DNA of 64,000 nt, taken from NCBI RefSeq assembly GCF_042219825.1, contig NZ_JBHJHQ010000001.1:682001-746000 (forward strand), given 5' to 3'. The translations under genes and the position numbers were made by a program. Below are positions 45,001 to 54,160 of the stretch, in pieces. Within the stretch, counting starts at the first letter, position 1. Each line of letters starts with the position of its first letter. Source of the DNA: JBHJHP01 sp042219825. GTDB taxonomy: Bacteria > Bacteroidota > Bacteroidia > Bacteroidales > UBA5342. Below the pieces are notes generated by a model. The model had not been told where the DNA came from. It worked only from the letters and a program-made list of their open reading frames with translations, and did not search any database.

Positions 45001-47939
45001 AAGGTATATATAACATCCTCTGTCACATCAATCGTATCATTCTCCCCTATGGGTAAATCGTTTTGCAAAACGATACTTAGTGTGGCTGTAACTACTTCAC
45101 TAAAGGAATGGGCATCTTCAAATTTATATGTAAATGAATCACTCTCATTCTCACTTCCATCATTGGTATAACTAAAGGTGCCGTCTTCATTTAAGGTAAA
45201 TGCTGATGCATGTAAAGGACCACTGACAAGATGATAGACACGGGGATCATTATCAACCTCGATATCATTGCCTGATACATCATCGGCAAGTGTTGCATTT
45301 TCATCCAGTGAAAACTCATCTGCTACGGCTACCGGAGCATCATCAACATTACGGATAGAAATTGTAATTTTGGCTTCATCGGTAGTGCCTCCATCATCTA
45401 TCTGATAAAATAAACTATCGGTACCAAATTCATCTTTATTCGGGGTGTAAACAATCTTATTATCCGAATTTACAACCCCTGTACCTTTTTTACCCTGAAC
45501 CGTAATGGTAACAACAGGTGTGCCGCCATCGCTGTATTTATCATTATAAAGTACATCTATCGCAGAGGTTGCTGTTTCTTCATTGGTCAATGCCAAATCA
45601 TTTTCCGCACTTACAATAAGGGTTACATCAAACGGCCCGAATGAATATGTACCGGTATTTCCAGCATTATCTTTTACCTGCGCATGTATATAATAGCCAG
45701 CACCTCCATTGGCAAAACTTACGCTCTTGGACTGGCTGTTACTCCACGAACCCCAGGAACCATCTTCGTCTGAGGGAGACGTGGAAGACTGAACCATTAC
45801 ATAACGCTGAACATCGAAGCCACTGCCTGCTGCTTCATCTTCAAATGCCAGCAAAATGCTGTTGTCTGTTGTAATATTTCCGCCTGTAACTGACGCGCTT
45901 GCAGTCGGGGCTGTCTCGTCATCAATTACGGTAAGGGTTCTGTAATATGGCAACGACCATACTCCTGTATTTGTACGAACCCTTAAACTTATTATATATT
46001 CTGCACTTAAATTATTGTATGCACTGAAATCTGTCATAGCACTTCCGCTATTGTAAATCTCAGTATCTACCGGATCACCATTTGAATCATAAGTCCTTTG
46101 TGTGACAATCCACTCTTCTGCATCGAGGATCCGGCTATAAGGATCAACCGATGTATTATCAATGCCTATTGACATAGAACCACTATAGGTCGTTAAAACA
46201 TCAGGCTGAATATTAAACTGTGAAATCGGTAACTCATCGGCAGTTCCCACTGAAGATGATACTTCGATATATTTACAGGATGGACGACTCCAGGTGCCCT
46301 GATGATCCTGAACAGTTAACATAATAAGGTATTCGCCATCAGTGACTGACGATTTATCAAATTGCCCTACAGTCCAGTCATCTGTCGAGGCAGCATCAAC
46401 CGCTTTCCATTTCCACTCTGATACGGCTATTCCATTATCGGACCCACCATCAACATCGTAAGAATTATTGGTTAAACCACCTGTTGATGACACATAACTG
46501 AAACTGGCAATCGGTTTCCTGTGAAAATAAAGTGTCGTAGGATCTGTTGGTAAATCTTCAAATGTAAATGTATATTTACCAGGCTTATCATAATACTCCG
46601 GCACATCCTCAAGGTATATGTTCTGCCAGGAGGCCAGACCCAGATCGTTGGAAAAGAAAGTATTGTCATGACTGATCTTCCAGCGCCCACTGGGATAGCC
46701 CGAATTGGCAGTTCCCGATTTCATCTCGGACGGATCAACTTCTATCTCTACAGATGTACCCGCTATAAAGTACTCCCCTTCTACAGTTTCTGTCACATAC
46801 TGATCGTAGATATATTGAGCAATAGCCTCGATCCAGGTACTCCAGGATCCGCTACTCCTGTTGATAAAAGTTCCTTTTGCACTGTTTTGTGCAATAAAAC
46901 GTTCATATTGACTCTTATTGGCATCTATTCCCCATCCTAAGTAGTGAATATCTTCGTTGATACAACGCATCAGAATTTCTGATAAATCGTCATCATAGTC
47001 GAAATCTTCAACTTCAAGATCATCAAGGTTAACGTTAAACCTTAAAGCACTGTTGCGCCATTGTGGTTCACGTAAAACATCCTTGAATTTACGTAAGGTA
47101 AGTTTTGTAACCTCCATATTTTTAAATGTGGCGGCTGGCTGACTATTGGAGAAGAAACCATAACTTCCTGTAATATCAGATGGGGCATCGTAATCGACAA
47201 CAAGAACATCATCCATCCATATTTTTGCGTTACTACCGTTAACTTCCAATTTAAGATGATACCAGGTACTGTGATTGGAAGGCGAAAAGATGGTATTTCT
47301 GCAATCTACCAAACCTTTCACATAATATCTTTCATCCACACTGGCACCGTTATCTTTCGTTATTTGATATAAACCAGAGGCAAAACCATGGCCTGGAATA
47401 AATTCCGAAGTATTCAATGCTCTTACTGCTCCTGAGAAGTTAAACAAATAGGCACCTACTGCACCGTTTTCCATTCCAAATGTTATCCCCATATCATCGT
47501 TATCGCTACCTTCAGTACTTAGCATATCTACTTCGAGCGTATATTTTGAAGAGGTAAATTCAGGATCATAAAACCCTGCTAACATATCATTATTCAAACG
47601 TCTTATATACTTGTAATCATCTACAAATTCCCAGGTTTCACTATTGTAACCATACCTTGTCCATGTATCAAAAATGGCCTTGGCATCTTCTGAATTTGAA
47701 GAAGTAGTTGAACGTTCAAAAGCTTCAACGCGAAGTTTATCGGATGGAATACCTCTATTTTGCAGTGCTGTATTTAAATCCGTTTCAAAATTATCAATAT
47801 TAAGATCCGAAAATCCTATGGTCATCATAACGTCAATATTCGGTCCTTGCGTGACAGTCATATTAACGGTTTGTGCCTGTACTGACTGGATATAAATAAG
47901 AGCCAATACAATTACCAGGTAAGTGTAAATATTTTTCAT
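42009..47939 (-). CDS. Giant secreted protein 1: lectin-like, Ig-like, thrombospondin type 3 repeats, T9SS tail
   Basis: This protein has 1976 residues. The signal peptide ends at VQA, before QTV. Residues at about 90-285 form a concanavalin-like fold (LEVDMLSTEG, WYHLKLEVNGSNAKIWMDDV). PKD- or Ig-like stretches follow at about 390-780. Three VCBS/Ig-like units lie at about 780-1065 (DVLYNDKYSDGG, DDVSGNDIEVDNDPRVYHLV and relatives). From about 1068 to 1885 come ten 75-residue units of Asp-rich TSP3 type (DTDNDGIGDNADTDDDGDGY and so on). The last 85 residues (LYPSIGHGTATV to MKLIKQ) are a T9SS sorting domain. It is probably a calcium-stiffened surface adhesin. The gene starts 12 bp after the stop of small DUF4347 copy 2, so the two are probably co-expressed. 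Confidence 0.88.
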   Translation of the reverse strand: MKNIYTYLVIVLALIYIQSVQAQTVNMTVTQGPNIDVMMTIGFSDLNIDNFETDLNTALQNRGIPSDKLRVEAFERSTTSSNSEDAKAIFDTWTRYGYNSETWEFVDDYKYIRRLNNDMLAGFYDPEFTSSKYTLEVDMLSTEGSDNDDMGITFGMENGAVGAYLFNFSGAVRALNTSEFIPGHGFASGLYQITKDNGASVDERYYVKGLVDCRNTIFSPSNHSTWYHLKLEVNGSNAKIWMDDVLVVDYDAPSDITGSYGFFSNSQPAATFKNMEVTKLTLRKFKDVLREPQWRNSALRFNVNLDDLEVEDFDYDDDLSEILMRCINEDIHYLGWGIDANKSQYERFIAQNSAKGTFINRSSGSWSTWIEAIAQYIYDQYVTETVEGEYFIAGTSVEIEVDPSEMKSGTANSGYPSGRWKISHDNTFFSNDLGLASWQNIYLEDVPEYYDKPGKYTFTFEDLPTDPTTLYFHRKPIASFSYVSSTGGLTNNSYDVDGGSDNGIAVSEWKWKAVDAASTDDWTVGQFDKSSVTDGEYLIMLTVQDHQGTWSRPSCKYIEVSSSVGTADELPISQFNIQPDVLTTYSGSMSIGIDNTSVDPYSRILDAEEWIVTQRTYDSNGDPVDTEIYNSGSAMTDFSAYNNLSAEYIISLRVRTNTGVWSLPYYRTLTVIDDETAPTASASVTGGNITTDNSILLAFEDEAAGSGFDVQRYVMVQSSTSPSDEDGSWGSWSNSQSKSVSFANGGAGYYIHAQVKDNAGNTGTYSFGPFDVTLIVSAENDLALTNEETATSAIDVLYNDKYSDGGTPVVTITVQGKKGTGVVNSDNKIVYTPNKDEFGTDSLFYQIDDGGTTDEAKITISIRNVDDAPVAVADEFSLDENATLADDVSGNDIEVDNDPRVYHLVSGPLHASAFTLNEDGTFSYTNDGSENESDSFTYKFEDAHSFSEVVTATLSIVLQNDLPIGENDTIDVTEDVIYTFKEGDFTFSDDDSGDSFNGIEVITPASAGTLLYDGSAVTSGMVCSDVTLLTYKTAVDGSGDSYASFTFKVADKQDALSSESYVMVVNALADTDADGIANIIDTDDDGDGYSDADEIDNGTDPLNAGSVPADNDGDKISDLNDNDDDNDGVIDSEDKFPMDATETVDTDNDGVGDNADTDDDGDGYSDADEIANDTDPLDAESVPADNDGDKVSDLNDDDDDNDGIIDSEDKFPTDATETVDTDNDGIGDNADTDDDGDGYSDADEIANDTDPLDAESVPADNDGDKVSDLNDNDDDNDGIIDTEDKFPTDAAETVDTDNDGIGDNADTDDDGDGYSDADEIANDTDPLDAGSVPADNDGDKVSDLNDDDDDNDGIIDSEDKFPMDATETVDTDNDGIGNNADTDDDGDGYSDADEIANDTDPLDAESVPADNDGDKVSDLNDDDDDNDGVIDSEDKFPMDATETVDTDNDGIGDNADTDDDGDGYSDADEIANDTDPLDAESVPADNDGDKVSDLNDDDDDNDGVIDSEDKFPMDATETVDTDNDGIGNNTDTDDDGDGYSDADEIANDTNPLDAESVPADNDGDKVSDLNDDDDDNDGVIDSEDKFPMNATETVDTDNDGIGDNADTDDDGDGYSDADEIANDTDPLDAESVPADNDGDKVSDLNDDDDDNDGIIDKEDKFPTDATETVDTDNDGIGDNADTDDDGDGYSDADEIANDTDPLDAGSVPADNDGDKVSDLNDDDDDNDGIIDIEDKFPMDATETVDTDNDGVGDNADTDDDGDGYSDADEIANDTDPLDAGSVPADNDGDKVSDLNDDDDDNDGVIDSEDKFPTDATETVDTDNDGLGDNADTDDDNDGYSDQDEIDNGTDPFDMKSTPLDNDGDKISDLNDPDDDNDGILDDEDPTPFGSADAIHSASLVNVNLYPSIGHGTATVNVDNTQSFSLAVYSLNGKMVQSTDGCVGIERIDISDQPAGIYLIRIIQNSEVIADMKLIKQ
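42283..44740 (-). repeat. 225-bp tandem repeats (TSP3) in giant protein gene 1
   Basis: About ten units of 225 bp code DxDxDG calcium-binding loops. The units are near identical in DNA and differ mostly at third positions and at a few residues (for example KFPMD or KFPTD, AES or AGS). Confidence 0.92.
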
Positions 47940-47951
47940 GAGTTATTTATT

Positions 47952-48509
47952 TTAGAAATTATAGGGATAGTCTTTTAATTTTTCTTCATCGAAAATGGGT
48001 TCGTATGAAACCTCTGTATTGGTTTGATATTCCAGAAGCCAGTCTCCACCTGCTTCTTTTCCTGCAGTAGTTGTGGTTGAAGCTGAGACATCAAGATTGG
48101 TAATTTCAGCTATATTATTTATCAGAGCTTTCCCCTCATCAACTTCCGCAAGATTTGATCCATAAAACAACAAAGAAACGTCCTTATTCTTAAGAAGTTC
48201 TAAATCAAACACATTAGCAATTGAATTCACATCATAGCTAATTCCACCAATAACAAGTTCTCCCTCAGAAGATGGCAGCAGAAAATGTACTTGTGAAATT
48301 GTGGGTTCCTTTGATAAAATCTGATATATTTCAAACCAGACCTCAGATTGTTGATTAACAATCAGGATATTTGCCTCTCTCAATGTTGAGTTTTTAAGCA
48401 AATCAATGTTCTGAATGCTCTCATCAATTACAACCAGATCCCTGGTTTGAGAAACTACATTCAGACTTACTCCTAAAAAAAGTAATAAAAAGGATACAAA
48501 ATTTTTCAT
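47952..48509 (-). CDS. Secreted stand-alone DUF4347 protein without catalytic dyad (copy 2)
   Basis: This 185-residue protein matches copy 1 along its whole length. The leader ends at VVS, before QTR. LVVIDESIQNIDLLKNSTLR, ISQVHFLLPS, VSLLFYGSNLAEVDEGKALI and GGDWLLEYQTN follow, and it ends LKDYPYNF. The caspase-like positions are again Pro (about 79) and Ser (about 118). It sits 12 bp upstream of giant gene 1. Its own upstream region (48510-48742) resembles that of copy 1, including a shared TATATCAATRTAAA-like stretch. It may be a chaperone, inhibitor or decoy for an active DUF4347 domain such as that in giant 2. That is a guess from the paired layout. Confidence 0.75.
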   Translation of the reverse strand: MKNFVSFLLLFLGVSLNVVSQTRDLVVIDESIQNIDLLKNSTLREANILIVNQQSEVWFEIYQILSKEPTISQVHFLLPSSEGELVIGGISYDVNSIANVFDLELLKNKDVSLLFYGSNLAEVDEGKALINNIAEITNLDVSASTTTTAGKEAGGDWLLEYQTNTEVSYEPIFDEEKLKDYPYNF

Positions 48510-48690
48510 GGCTTTGAGACTTTATATAATAAATTTATCGTATATCAATGTAAACAATATGTAAAATTACGATACATTTATTTAATATCCTAATTTAATT
48601 TAACTTAATACCTTATTTTTTTAACATTTAATTAAATTCAAAGCATCTAATGTGAATTTCAAGGTGAATAATTAGTCTGAATTATTCCAT

Positions 48691-48725
48691 AAAAAAGGGA
48701 GGTGTTCAAAACACCTCCCTTTTTA
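48691..48725 (-). terminator. Intrinsic terminator after giant protein gene 2
   Basis: A perfect 15-bp stem, aaaaagggaggtgtt (48692-48706) and its complement (48710-48724), has a 3-nt loop, with A/T runs on both sides. It could work in both directions. It lies about 18 bp after the stop codon at 48743. Confidence 0.9.
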
Positions 48726-48742
48726 CTGTAAGTAAAAAATAT

Positions 48743-51700
48743 TTACTGCTTTATGAGTTTCATATTTGCAATTGCTTCAGAATTCTGAATAATCCTGATC
48801 AGATATATTCCTGTTGGTTGATCGCTAATATCAATCCTTTCTTTTCCTACACATCCATCTGTACTCTGAACCATTTTGCCATTCAGGCTATAGACAACCA
48901 GACTGAAAGATTGATTATTATCTACATTCACTGTAGCTGTCCCGCGACCTATTGATGGATAAAGATTTACATTAACCAAAGATGCTGATTGAATCGCATC
49001 GGCTGATCCAAATGGAGTTGGATCTACACCATCCAAAATACCATCATTATCATCGTCCGGATCATTAAGATCACTGATTTTATCACCATCATTATCCAGA
49101 GGTGTCGATTTCAAATCGAAAGGATTGGTTCCATTATCAGCTTCATCCTGATCGGTGTATCCATCGTTATCATCGTCGGTATCGGCATTGTCACCAATTC
49201 CATCATTGTCATTGTCTGCTGATTCTGCGGCATCCATAGGGAACTTGTCATCTGCATCACTCACACCGTCATTGTCATCATCATCGTCATGTAAGTCACT
49301 GATTTTATCTCCATCATTATCAAGTGGTATTTCAGTTGCATCATATGGATTCGAACGGTTATCTATCTCATCCTGGTCAGTATAATCATCGTTATCATCA
49401 TCATTATCTGCATTGTCCCCTATTCCGTCATTGTCGTTGTCTGCTGATTCTGCAGCATCCATAGGGAACCTGTCATTTGCATCACTCACACCGTCATTAT
49501 CATCATCATCGTCATGTAAGTCACTGATTTTATCTCCATCATTATCAAGTGGTATTTCAGTTGCATCATATGGATTCGAACGGTTATCTATCTCATCCTG
49601 GTCAGTATAACCATCGTTATCATCATCATTATCTGCATTGTCCCCTATTCCGTCATTGTCGTTGTCTGCTGACTCTGCTGCATCCATCGGGAATTTGTCC
49701 TCTGCATCTGCAACGCCATCATTATCGTCGTCGTTGTCATTCAGGTCACTGACTTTATCCCCGTCATTATCAGCAGGTACAGATACTACATCCAGTGGAT
49801 CGGTATCGTTGGCAATCTCATCTGCATCGCTGTAACCATCTCCGTCGTCGTCGGTATCGGCATTGTCCCCTATTCCGTCATTGTCGTTGTCTGCTGATTC
49901 TGCTGCATCCATCGGGAATTTATCATCTGCATCTGCAACGCCATCATTATCGTCGTCGTTGTCATTCAGGTCACTGACTTTGTCTCCGTCGTTGTCGGCC
50001 GGTACGGATTCTGCATTTAACGGATCTGTTTCATTAGCGGCTTCGTCGGCATCGGTGTAACCATCGTTATCATCGTCTGTATCCGCATTGTCCCCTATTC
50101 CATCATTGTCGTTGTCTGCTGACTCTGCTGCATCCATCGGGAATTTATCATCTGAGTCTGCAACGCCATCATTATCATCATCGTCATCATTCAGGTCACT
50201 GATGTTGTCACCATCGTTATCAGCAGGTACAGATTCTGCATCCAGCGGATCGGTATCATTGGCTGCTTCATCGGCATCGGTGTAACCATCGTTATCATCG
50301 TCGGTATCGGCGTTGTCTCCTATTCCGTCATTGTCGTTGTCTGCTGATTCTGCTGTATCCATCGGAAACTTATCCTCTGCATCGGCAACACCATCATTAT
50401 CATCATCGTTGTCATTCAGATCACTGATCTTGTCGCCATCGTTATCGGCCGGTACAGATGCTGCATCAAGCGGATCTGTTTCGTTGGCTGCCTCATCAGC
50501 ATCGGTGTAACCATCGTTATCATCGTCGGTATCGGCGTTATCACCAATTCCGTCATTGTCGTTGTCTGCTGATTCTGCTGCATCCATCGGAAACTTATCC
50601 TCTGCATCTGCAACACCGTCGTTGTCATCATCATTATCGTTCAGGTCACTCACCTTATCACCGTCGTTATCGGCCGGTACAGATGCTGCATCAAGCGGAT
50701 CCGTTTCGTTGGCTGCCTCATCAACATCGGTGTAACCATCGTTATCATCGTCGGTATCGGAATTGTCTCCTATTCCGTCATTGTCATTGTCTGCTGACTC
50801 TGCTGCATCCATCGGGAATTTATCCTCTGCATCTGCAACACCGTCATTATCGTCGTCGCTGTCATTCAGGTCACTGACTTTGTCTCCGTCGTTGTCGGCC
50901 GGTACGGATTCTGCATTTAACGGATCTGTTTCATTAGCGGCTTCGTCGGCATCGGTGTAACCATCGTTATCATCGTCTGTATCGGCGTTATTTCCTGTTC
51001 CATCATTGTCTGAATCAATCCATTCATTAGGATCATTAGGGAAAGCGTCTTCATTATCTGCGATGCCGTCATTGTCACTATCACATATCTCAAGTATGTA
51101 TTTGAATGTTTTTTGGACTGAAGCTCCATCACCATCTGTTGCTGTAATTGTGATTACAGATTCACCGGTCTGGTTTTCTTCCGGGGTTATTTCCAGTGAT
51201 TTAGAAGAAGTTAAACCTGATACAATTAACCTGGAATCCTTAACCAGGCTCTGATTTGAAGAACCCACTTCAATTGTCATTTTCTCAGGAAGAGATTCAT
51301 TATCTGTAACCGTAAAATCAACTGAAACACCTGGTTCTGATGTACAATCACTCACATCTGCCAATTCCGAAATTACCGGATTGGTATTTACTATCTTGGT
51401 AATACAATACTCAACAATTTCTACCTGCTGCAGATTTGTAGAACCACCTGTTGCACCGGTAAAACCCCAGTAAGCATAAGTATCACCTGAGAATATATCA
51501 TTGACAAGATCAATTGAAACATCAAATAATACACTATTTTCATATGTAACTTTAAATGCTTTTGCAGATGCATTCCATTCAACAACTAAATCATGCCACG
51601 CTCCATCTTCCAATTGACCTGCATCATAAGCTGATGCATACTCATTATGTGCACTGGAGATACCAGCCTGACCATTTTTAACGATTGCAATATGATCATT

Positions 51701-54160
51701 TGATATTGGATCAGCACTACCATTATTGTAGGTATCAAACTCTACTGCCAAAGAAGGATCAATTCCACCATATCCCAATCCACCACCTGTAGAACCGGCA
51801 TTGGACGATAATTTTTGAATCACAAAAGCTATCCCATCAGCACCATTCTCATTATTTCCAAGAAAAACTTTTGAGGTTATTCTGAAGTTCTGGGTTAAAT
51901 CAATTCTTGAAATTCCCCATACTGAACCGGTCTGACCTCCAGCATCTTCAGTCAATGTTACTACATTGCCAGAAATGGATGCATCACCACTTATTGTAAG
52001 ATCGCTCACATTGAATTCTGAACAATCCAAAGGTGTTTCAACATTAATGGCCATAGTATAGGTAGCATCACTTTCTTCTCCCGAAGAGTCAATAACCTTG
52101 AAAGTAAATGTAGTTGTTGCCAAACCTGTAAACGACAGGTTTGATACCACATTACAGTTTGCTCCGGCAGATACAGGTAATCCATTATATTTTAGCGTGC
52201 CTGAACCCGGTAACGAAACAACCTTGATTCCATTAAAGGTATGCCCGTCAGCATCGCTAAAGGTAAAATCTGCAGCCTTGAAAGAATATGCTTCATCGGC
52301 AACTGCATCAACAGAGCCATTTCCACCGATTGGTGCATTTTGAGGTACAAAAAGAGTTATACCAACACTCACGGTTGATGAATTTGAAATACCATCTGTC
52401 AGATAATAAGAGAAGAAATCAGAAGGAGCACTCGTTCCGTTATGCGTATATGTAAACGAACCATTAGAATTCAATGTAAATGTACCACTATGATAACTTG
52501 GCTTCGTAACAATTATTGCCGTGATAGCATCACCATCATCGTCAAAATCGTTGTCAATCACATTTCCCGAAATTGATTTGCTTATTTCACAGGTAAAATT
52601 ATCAGCAACTGCCGTTGGTGACGTGTTTTGCACTGAGGGAGTTGTAAAGTTTAAGACATTACCATAAGCAGTACGTCCTTCTGAAGTAGTTGCATACGCC
52701 CTGATATAATATTTTGTATTTAAAGATAACCCGGACGCCTGAACCTGGAACAAACCGGAACCTCCTGATTCATTTGTTGCAACATTATCGCTTAAAGTAG
52801 GAGTTTGATTGGTTGAACTCCAACAAATTCCTCTTTCAGTTATAGTATTTCCCTTATCGTCTGTAATATTACCTCCTGACATTGCCGTAGATCCCGTGAT
52901 TGAATAAGGCGCAACAGTAGACATGGTGGCAGTAGATACATTTTGAATATTTTCTACAGCTTTAGTTGCCAAGTTATTTATAAATACTCTGTTATCATTG
53001 CATGATGTTGAAGTAATTTGATCAAACCAGTTTTGATCAGCCCACATTACAATATCTCCATTACTAACAACTTCTCTTGCCATAAATATTTTTGAGTTAT
53101 CACATTGAGCTTTCATTAAAACTTCGGCATCTCCCCCCATAGATATTGGAGCGAGATAATTGTTATAAAAAGTATTAACACCTTCCATTATAGGATGATC
53201 TGAAATGATTCCGGCTGTTTTCTGGTCTACTCCACATGCTGTTCCGCTACAAGCGGTCGTATTCACTATGGAGAAATGCGCCCCTAAGGCAATAACTGCT
53301 GCAGAAATATTGTTATTCTGACTGGGGGTGTAGTTCCCATGTTCTCCCATACAGACTAACCTTCCTCCTCTTTCAAGCAATGCTGATATTTTGGTAATTT
53401 CATCAGACGTTATTGCTCTTCCTGGCTGGATAATCCAAATTAAGTCATAAGCAGATAAATCAGGTATTGAACCAGATGTAATATGGGTAACAGTATGACC
53501 CATATTTTCATATTCAACTTTTAAACTCGGAACACTACCCCAAGAAGCACCTTCGGAAAACAAAAGTATTTTTGCAAGTATTCTTTGATATTCCTCTTTA
53601 ACAGATTCTTTAAAACAAATATCATCAAAGCTGGTTCCAGCTAAATATTCCAAATCCCAGTCCCCTTCCAAACCAGCTGCACCAGTAGCATCATTCGAAG
53701 CTGATACTGATGCACCAGTTAACTGATATAATCTGTCAACAAATTGTTTTCCTTTTTCGCTTTTTGCTAAATCACAGGAATAAATTAGTATTGACGCATC
53801 TTCTGTAAAATAATTCTGCCACCCACTGATAAGATTTTCATTAATAATCAAATCATCATACGTAAAACCTCCAAAAGAAGTAAAAACGCCATATTCAGAG
53901 CCATGACTTACAACATGCAATGATTTTATCGGTTGATTTCTAATCAATATATCATTGATTGACTCTACAATAGTTTTTGATGGATTCAAATATTCTATTT
54001 TAACTCCATCCTTAATATTACTTACCAAAACCTCTACATCAGGTAGATCCGGATCAACAATAGCAATATCAACCTGTGCTTTCAGGTTTGTTGCAAACAA
54101 TACTAAAATAAAAAACACATTTAATAACATGCGTGCTTTAAAACGTAATTCTTTTTTCAT
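48743..54160 (-). CDS. Giant secreted protein 2: DUF4347, ThuA-like, lectin, TSP3 repeats, T9SS tail
   Basis: This protein has 1805 residues. A signal peptide (1-28) is followed by DUF4347 (about 30-190), with HVVSHGSEYG (H86) and ILIYSCDLAKSEKG (C129) intact. A ThuA/GATase-like domain lies at about 197-400 (LIWIIQPGRAITSDEI, RLVCMGEHGNYTPS). A fibronectin-like unit follows (about 405-510), then two VCBS/Ig-like units (about 510-705). An L-type lectin domain lies at about 710-925 (GGIDPSLAVEFDTYNNGS, LEDGAWHDLVVEWN). A further Ig-like unit, about nine TSP3 units of 75 residues and a T9SS sorting domain complete it. The lectin would bind sugars and the TSP3 rod calcium. The caspase-like module could cleave the protein itself or a partner. 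Its 3' end is almost the same as that of giant gene 1. Confidence 0.88.
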   Translation of the reverse strand: MKKELRFKARMLLNVFFILVLFATNLKAQVDIAIVDPDLPDVEVLVSNIKDGVKIEYLNPSKTIVESINDILIRNQPIKSLHVVSHGSEYGVFTSFGGFTYDDLIINENLISGWQNYFTEDASILIYSCDLAKSEKGKQFVDRLYQLTGASVSASNDATGAAGLEGDWDLEYLAGTSFDDICFKESVKEEYQRILAKILLFSEGASWGSVPSLKVEYENMGHTVTHITSGSIPDLSAYDLIWIIQPGRAITSDEITKISALLERGGRLVCMGEHGNYTPSQNNNISAAVIALGAHFSIVNTTACSGTACGVDQKTAGIISDHPIMEGVNTFYNNYLAPISMGGDAEVLMKAQCDNSKIFMAREVVSNGDIVMWADQNWFDQITSTSCNDNRVFINNLATKAVENIQNVSTATMSTVAPYSITGSTAMSGGNITDDKGNTITERGICWSSTNQTPTLSDNVATNESGGSGLFQVQASGLSLNTKYYIRAYATTSEGRTAYGNVLNFTTPSVQNTSPTAVADNFTCEISKSISGNVIDNDFDDDGDAITAIIVTKPSYHSGTFTLNSNGSFTYTHNGTSAPSDFFSYYLTDGISNSSTVSVGITLFVPQNAPIGGNGSVDAVADEAYSFKAADFTFSDADGHTFNGIKVVSLPGSGTLKYNGLPVSAGANCNVVSNLSFTGLATTTFTFKVIDSSGEESDATYTMAINVETPLDCSEFNVSDLTISGDASISGNVVTLTEDAGGQTGSVWGISRIDLTQNFRITSKVFLGNNENGADGIAFVIQKLSSNAGSTGGGLGYGGIDPSLAVEFDTYNNGSADPISNDHIAIVKNGQAGISSAHNEYASAYDAGQLEDGAWHDLVVEWNASAKAFKVTYENSVLFDVSIDLVNDIFSGDTYAYWGFTGATGGSTNLQQVEIVEYCITKIVNTNPVISELADVSDCTSEPGVSVDFTVTDNESLPEKMTIEVGSSNQSLVKDSRLIVSGLTSSKSLEITPEENQTGESVITITATDGDGASVQKTFKYILEICDSDNDGIADNEDAFPNDPNEWIDSDNDGTGNNADTDDDNDGYTDADEAANETDPLNAESVPADNDGDKVSDLNDSDDDNDGVADAEDKFPMDAAESADNDNDGIGDNSDTDDDNDGYTDVDEAANETDPLDAASVPADNDGDKVSDLNDNDDDNDGVADAEDKFPMDAAESADNDNDGIGDNADTDDDNDGYTDADEAANETDPLDAASVPADNDGDKISDLNDNDDDNDGVADAEDKFPMDTAESADNDNDGIGDNADTDDDNDGYTDADEAANDTDPLDAESVPADNDGDNISDLNDDDDDNDGVADSDDKFPMDAAESADNDNDGIGDNADTDDDNDGYTDADEAANETDPLNAESVPADNDGDKVSDLNDNDDDNDGVADADDKFPMDAAESADNDNDGIGDNADTDDDGDGYSDADEIANDTDPLDVVSVPADNDGDKVSDLNDNDDDNDGVADAEDKFPMDAAESADNDNDGIGDNADNDDDNDGYTDQDEIDNRSNPYDATEIPLDNDGDKISDLHDDDDDNDGVSDANDRFPMDAAESADNDNDGIGDNADNDDDNDDYTDQDEIDNRSNPYDATEIPLDNDGDKISDLHDDDDDNDGVSDADDKFPMDAAESADNDNDGIGDNADTDDDNDGYTDQDEADNGTNPFDLKSTPLDNDGDKISDLNDPDDDNDGILDGVDPTPFGSADAIQSASLVNVNLYPSIGRGTATVNVDNNQSFSLVVYSLNGKMVQSTDGCVGKERIDISDQPTGIYLIRIIQNSEAIANMKLIKQ
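49005..51085 (-). repeat. 225-bp tandem repeats (TSP3) in giant protein gene 2
   Basis: About nine 225-bp units occur. Most read ADEAANETDPL at the place where giant gene 1 has ADEIANDTDPL. One unit (about 49765-49862) has the giant-gene-1 form. The last two units are of a third type (DEIDNRSNPYDATEIP). Confidence 0.9.

Noticed and set aside
48691..48725. Perfect inverted repeat considered as an insertion-sequence end or operator
   Set aside because: Its place 18 bp after a stop codon and the A/T runs on both sides fit a two-way terminator, and a similar one follows giant gene 1.
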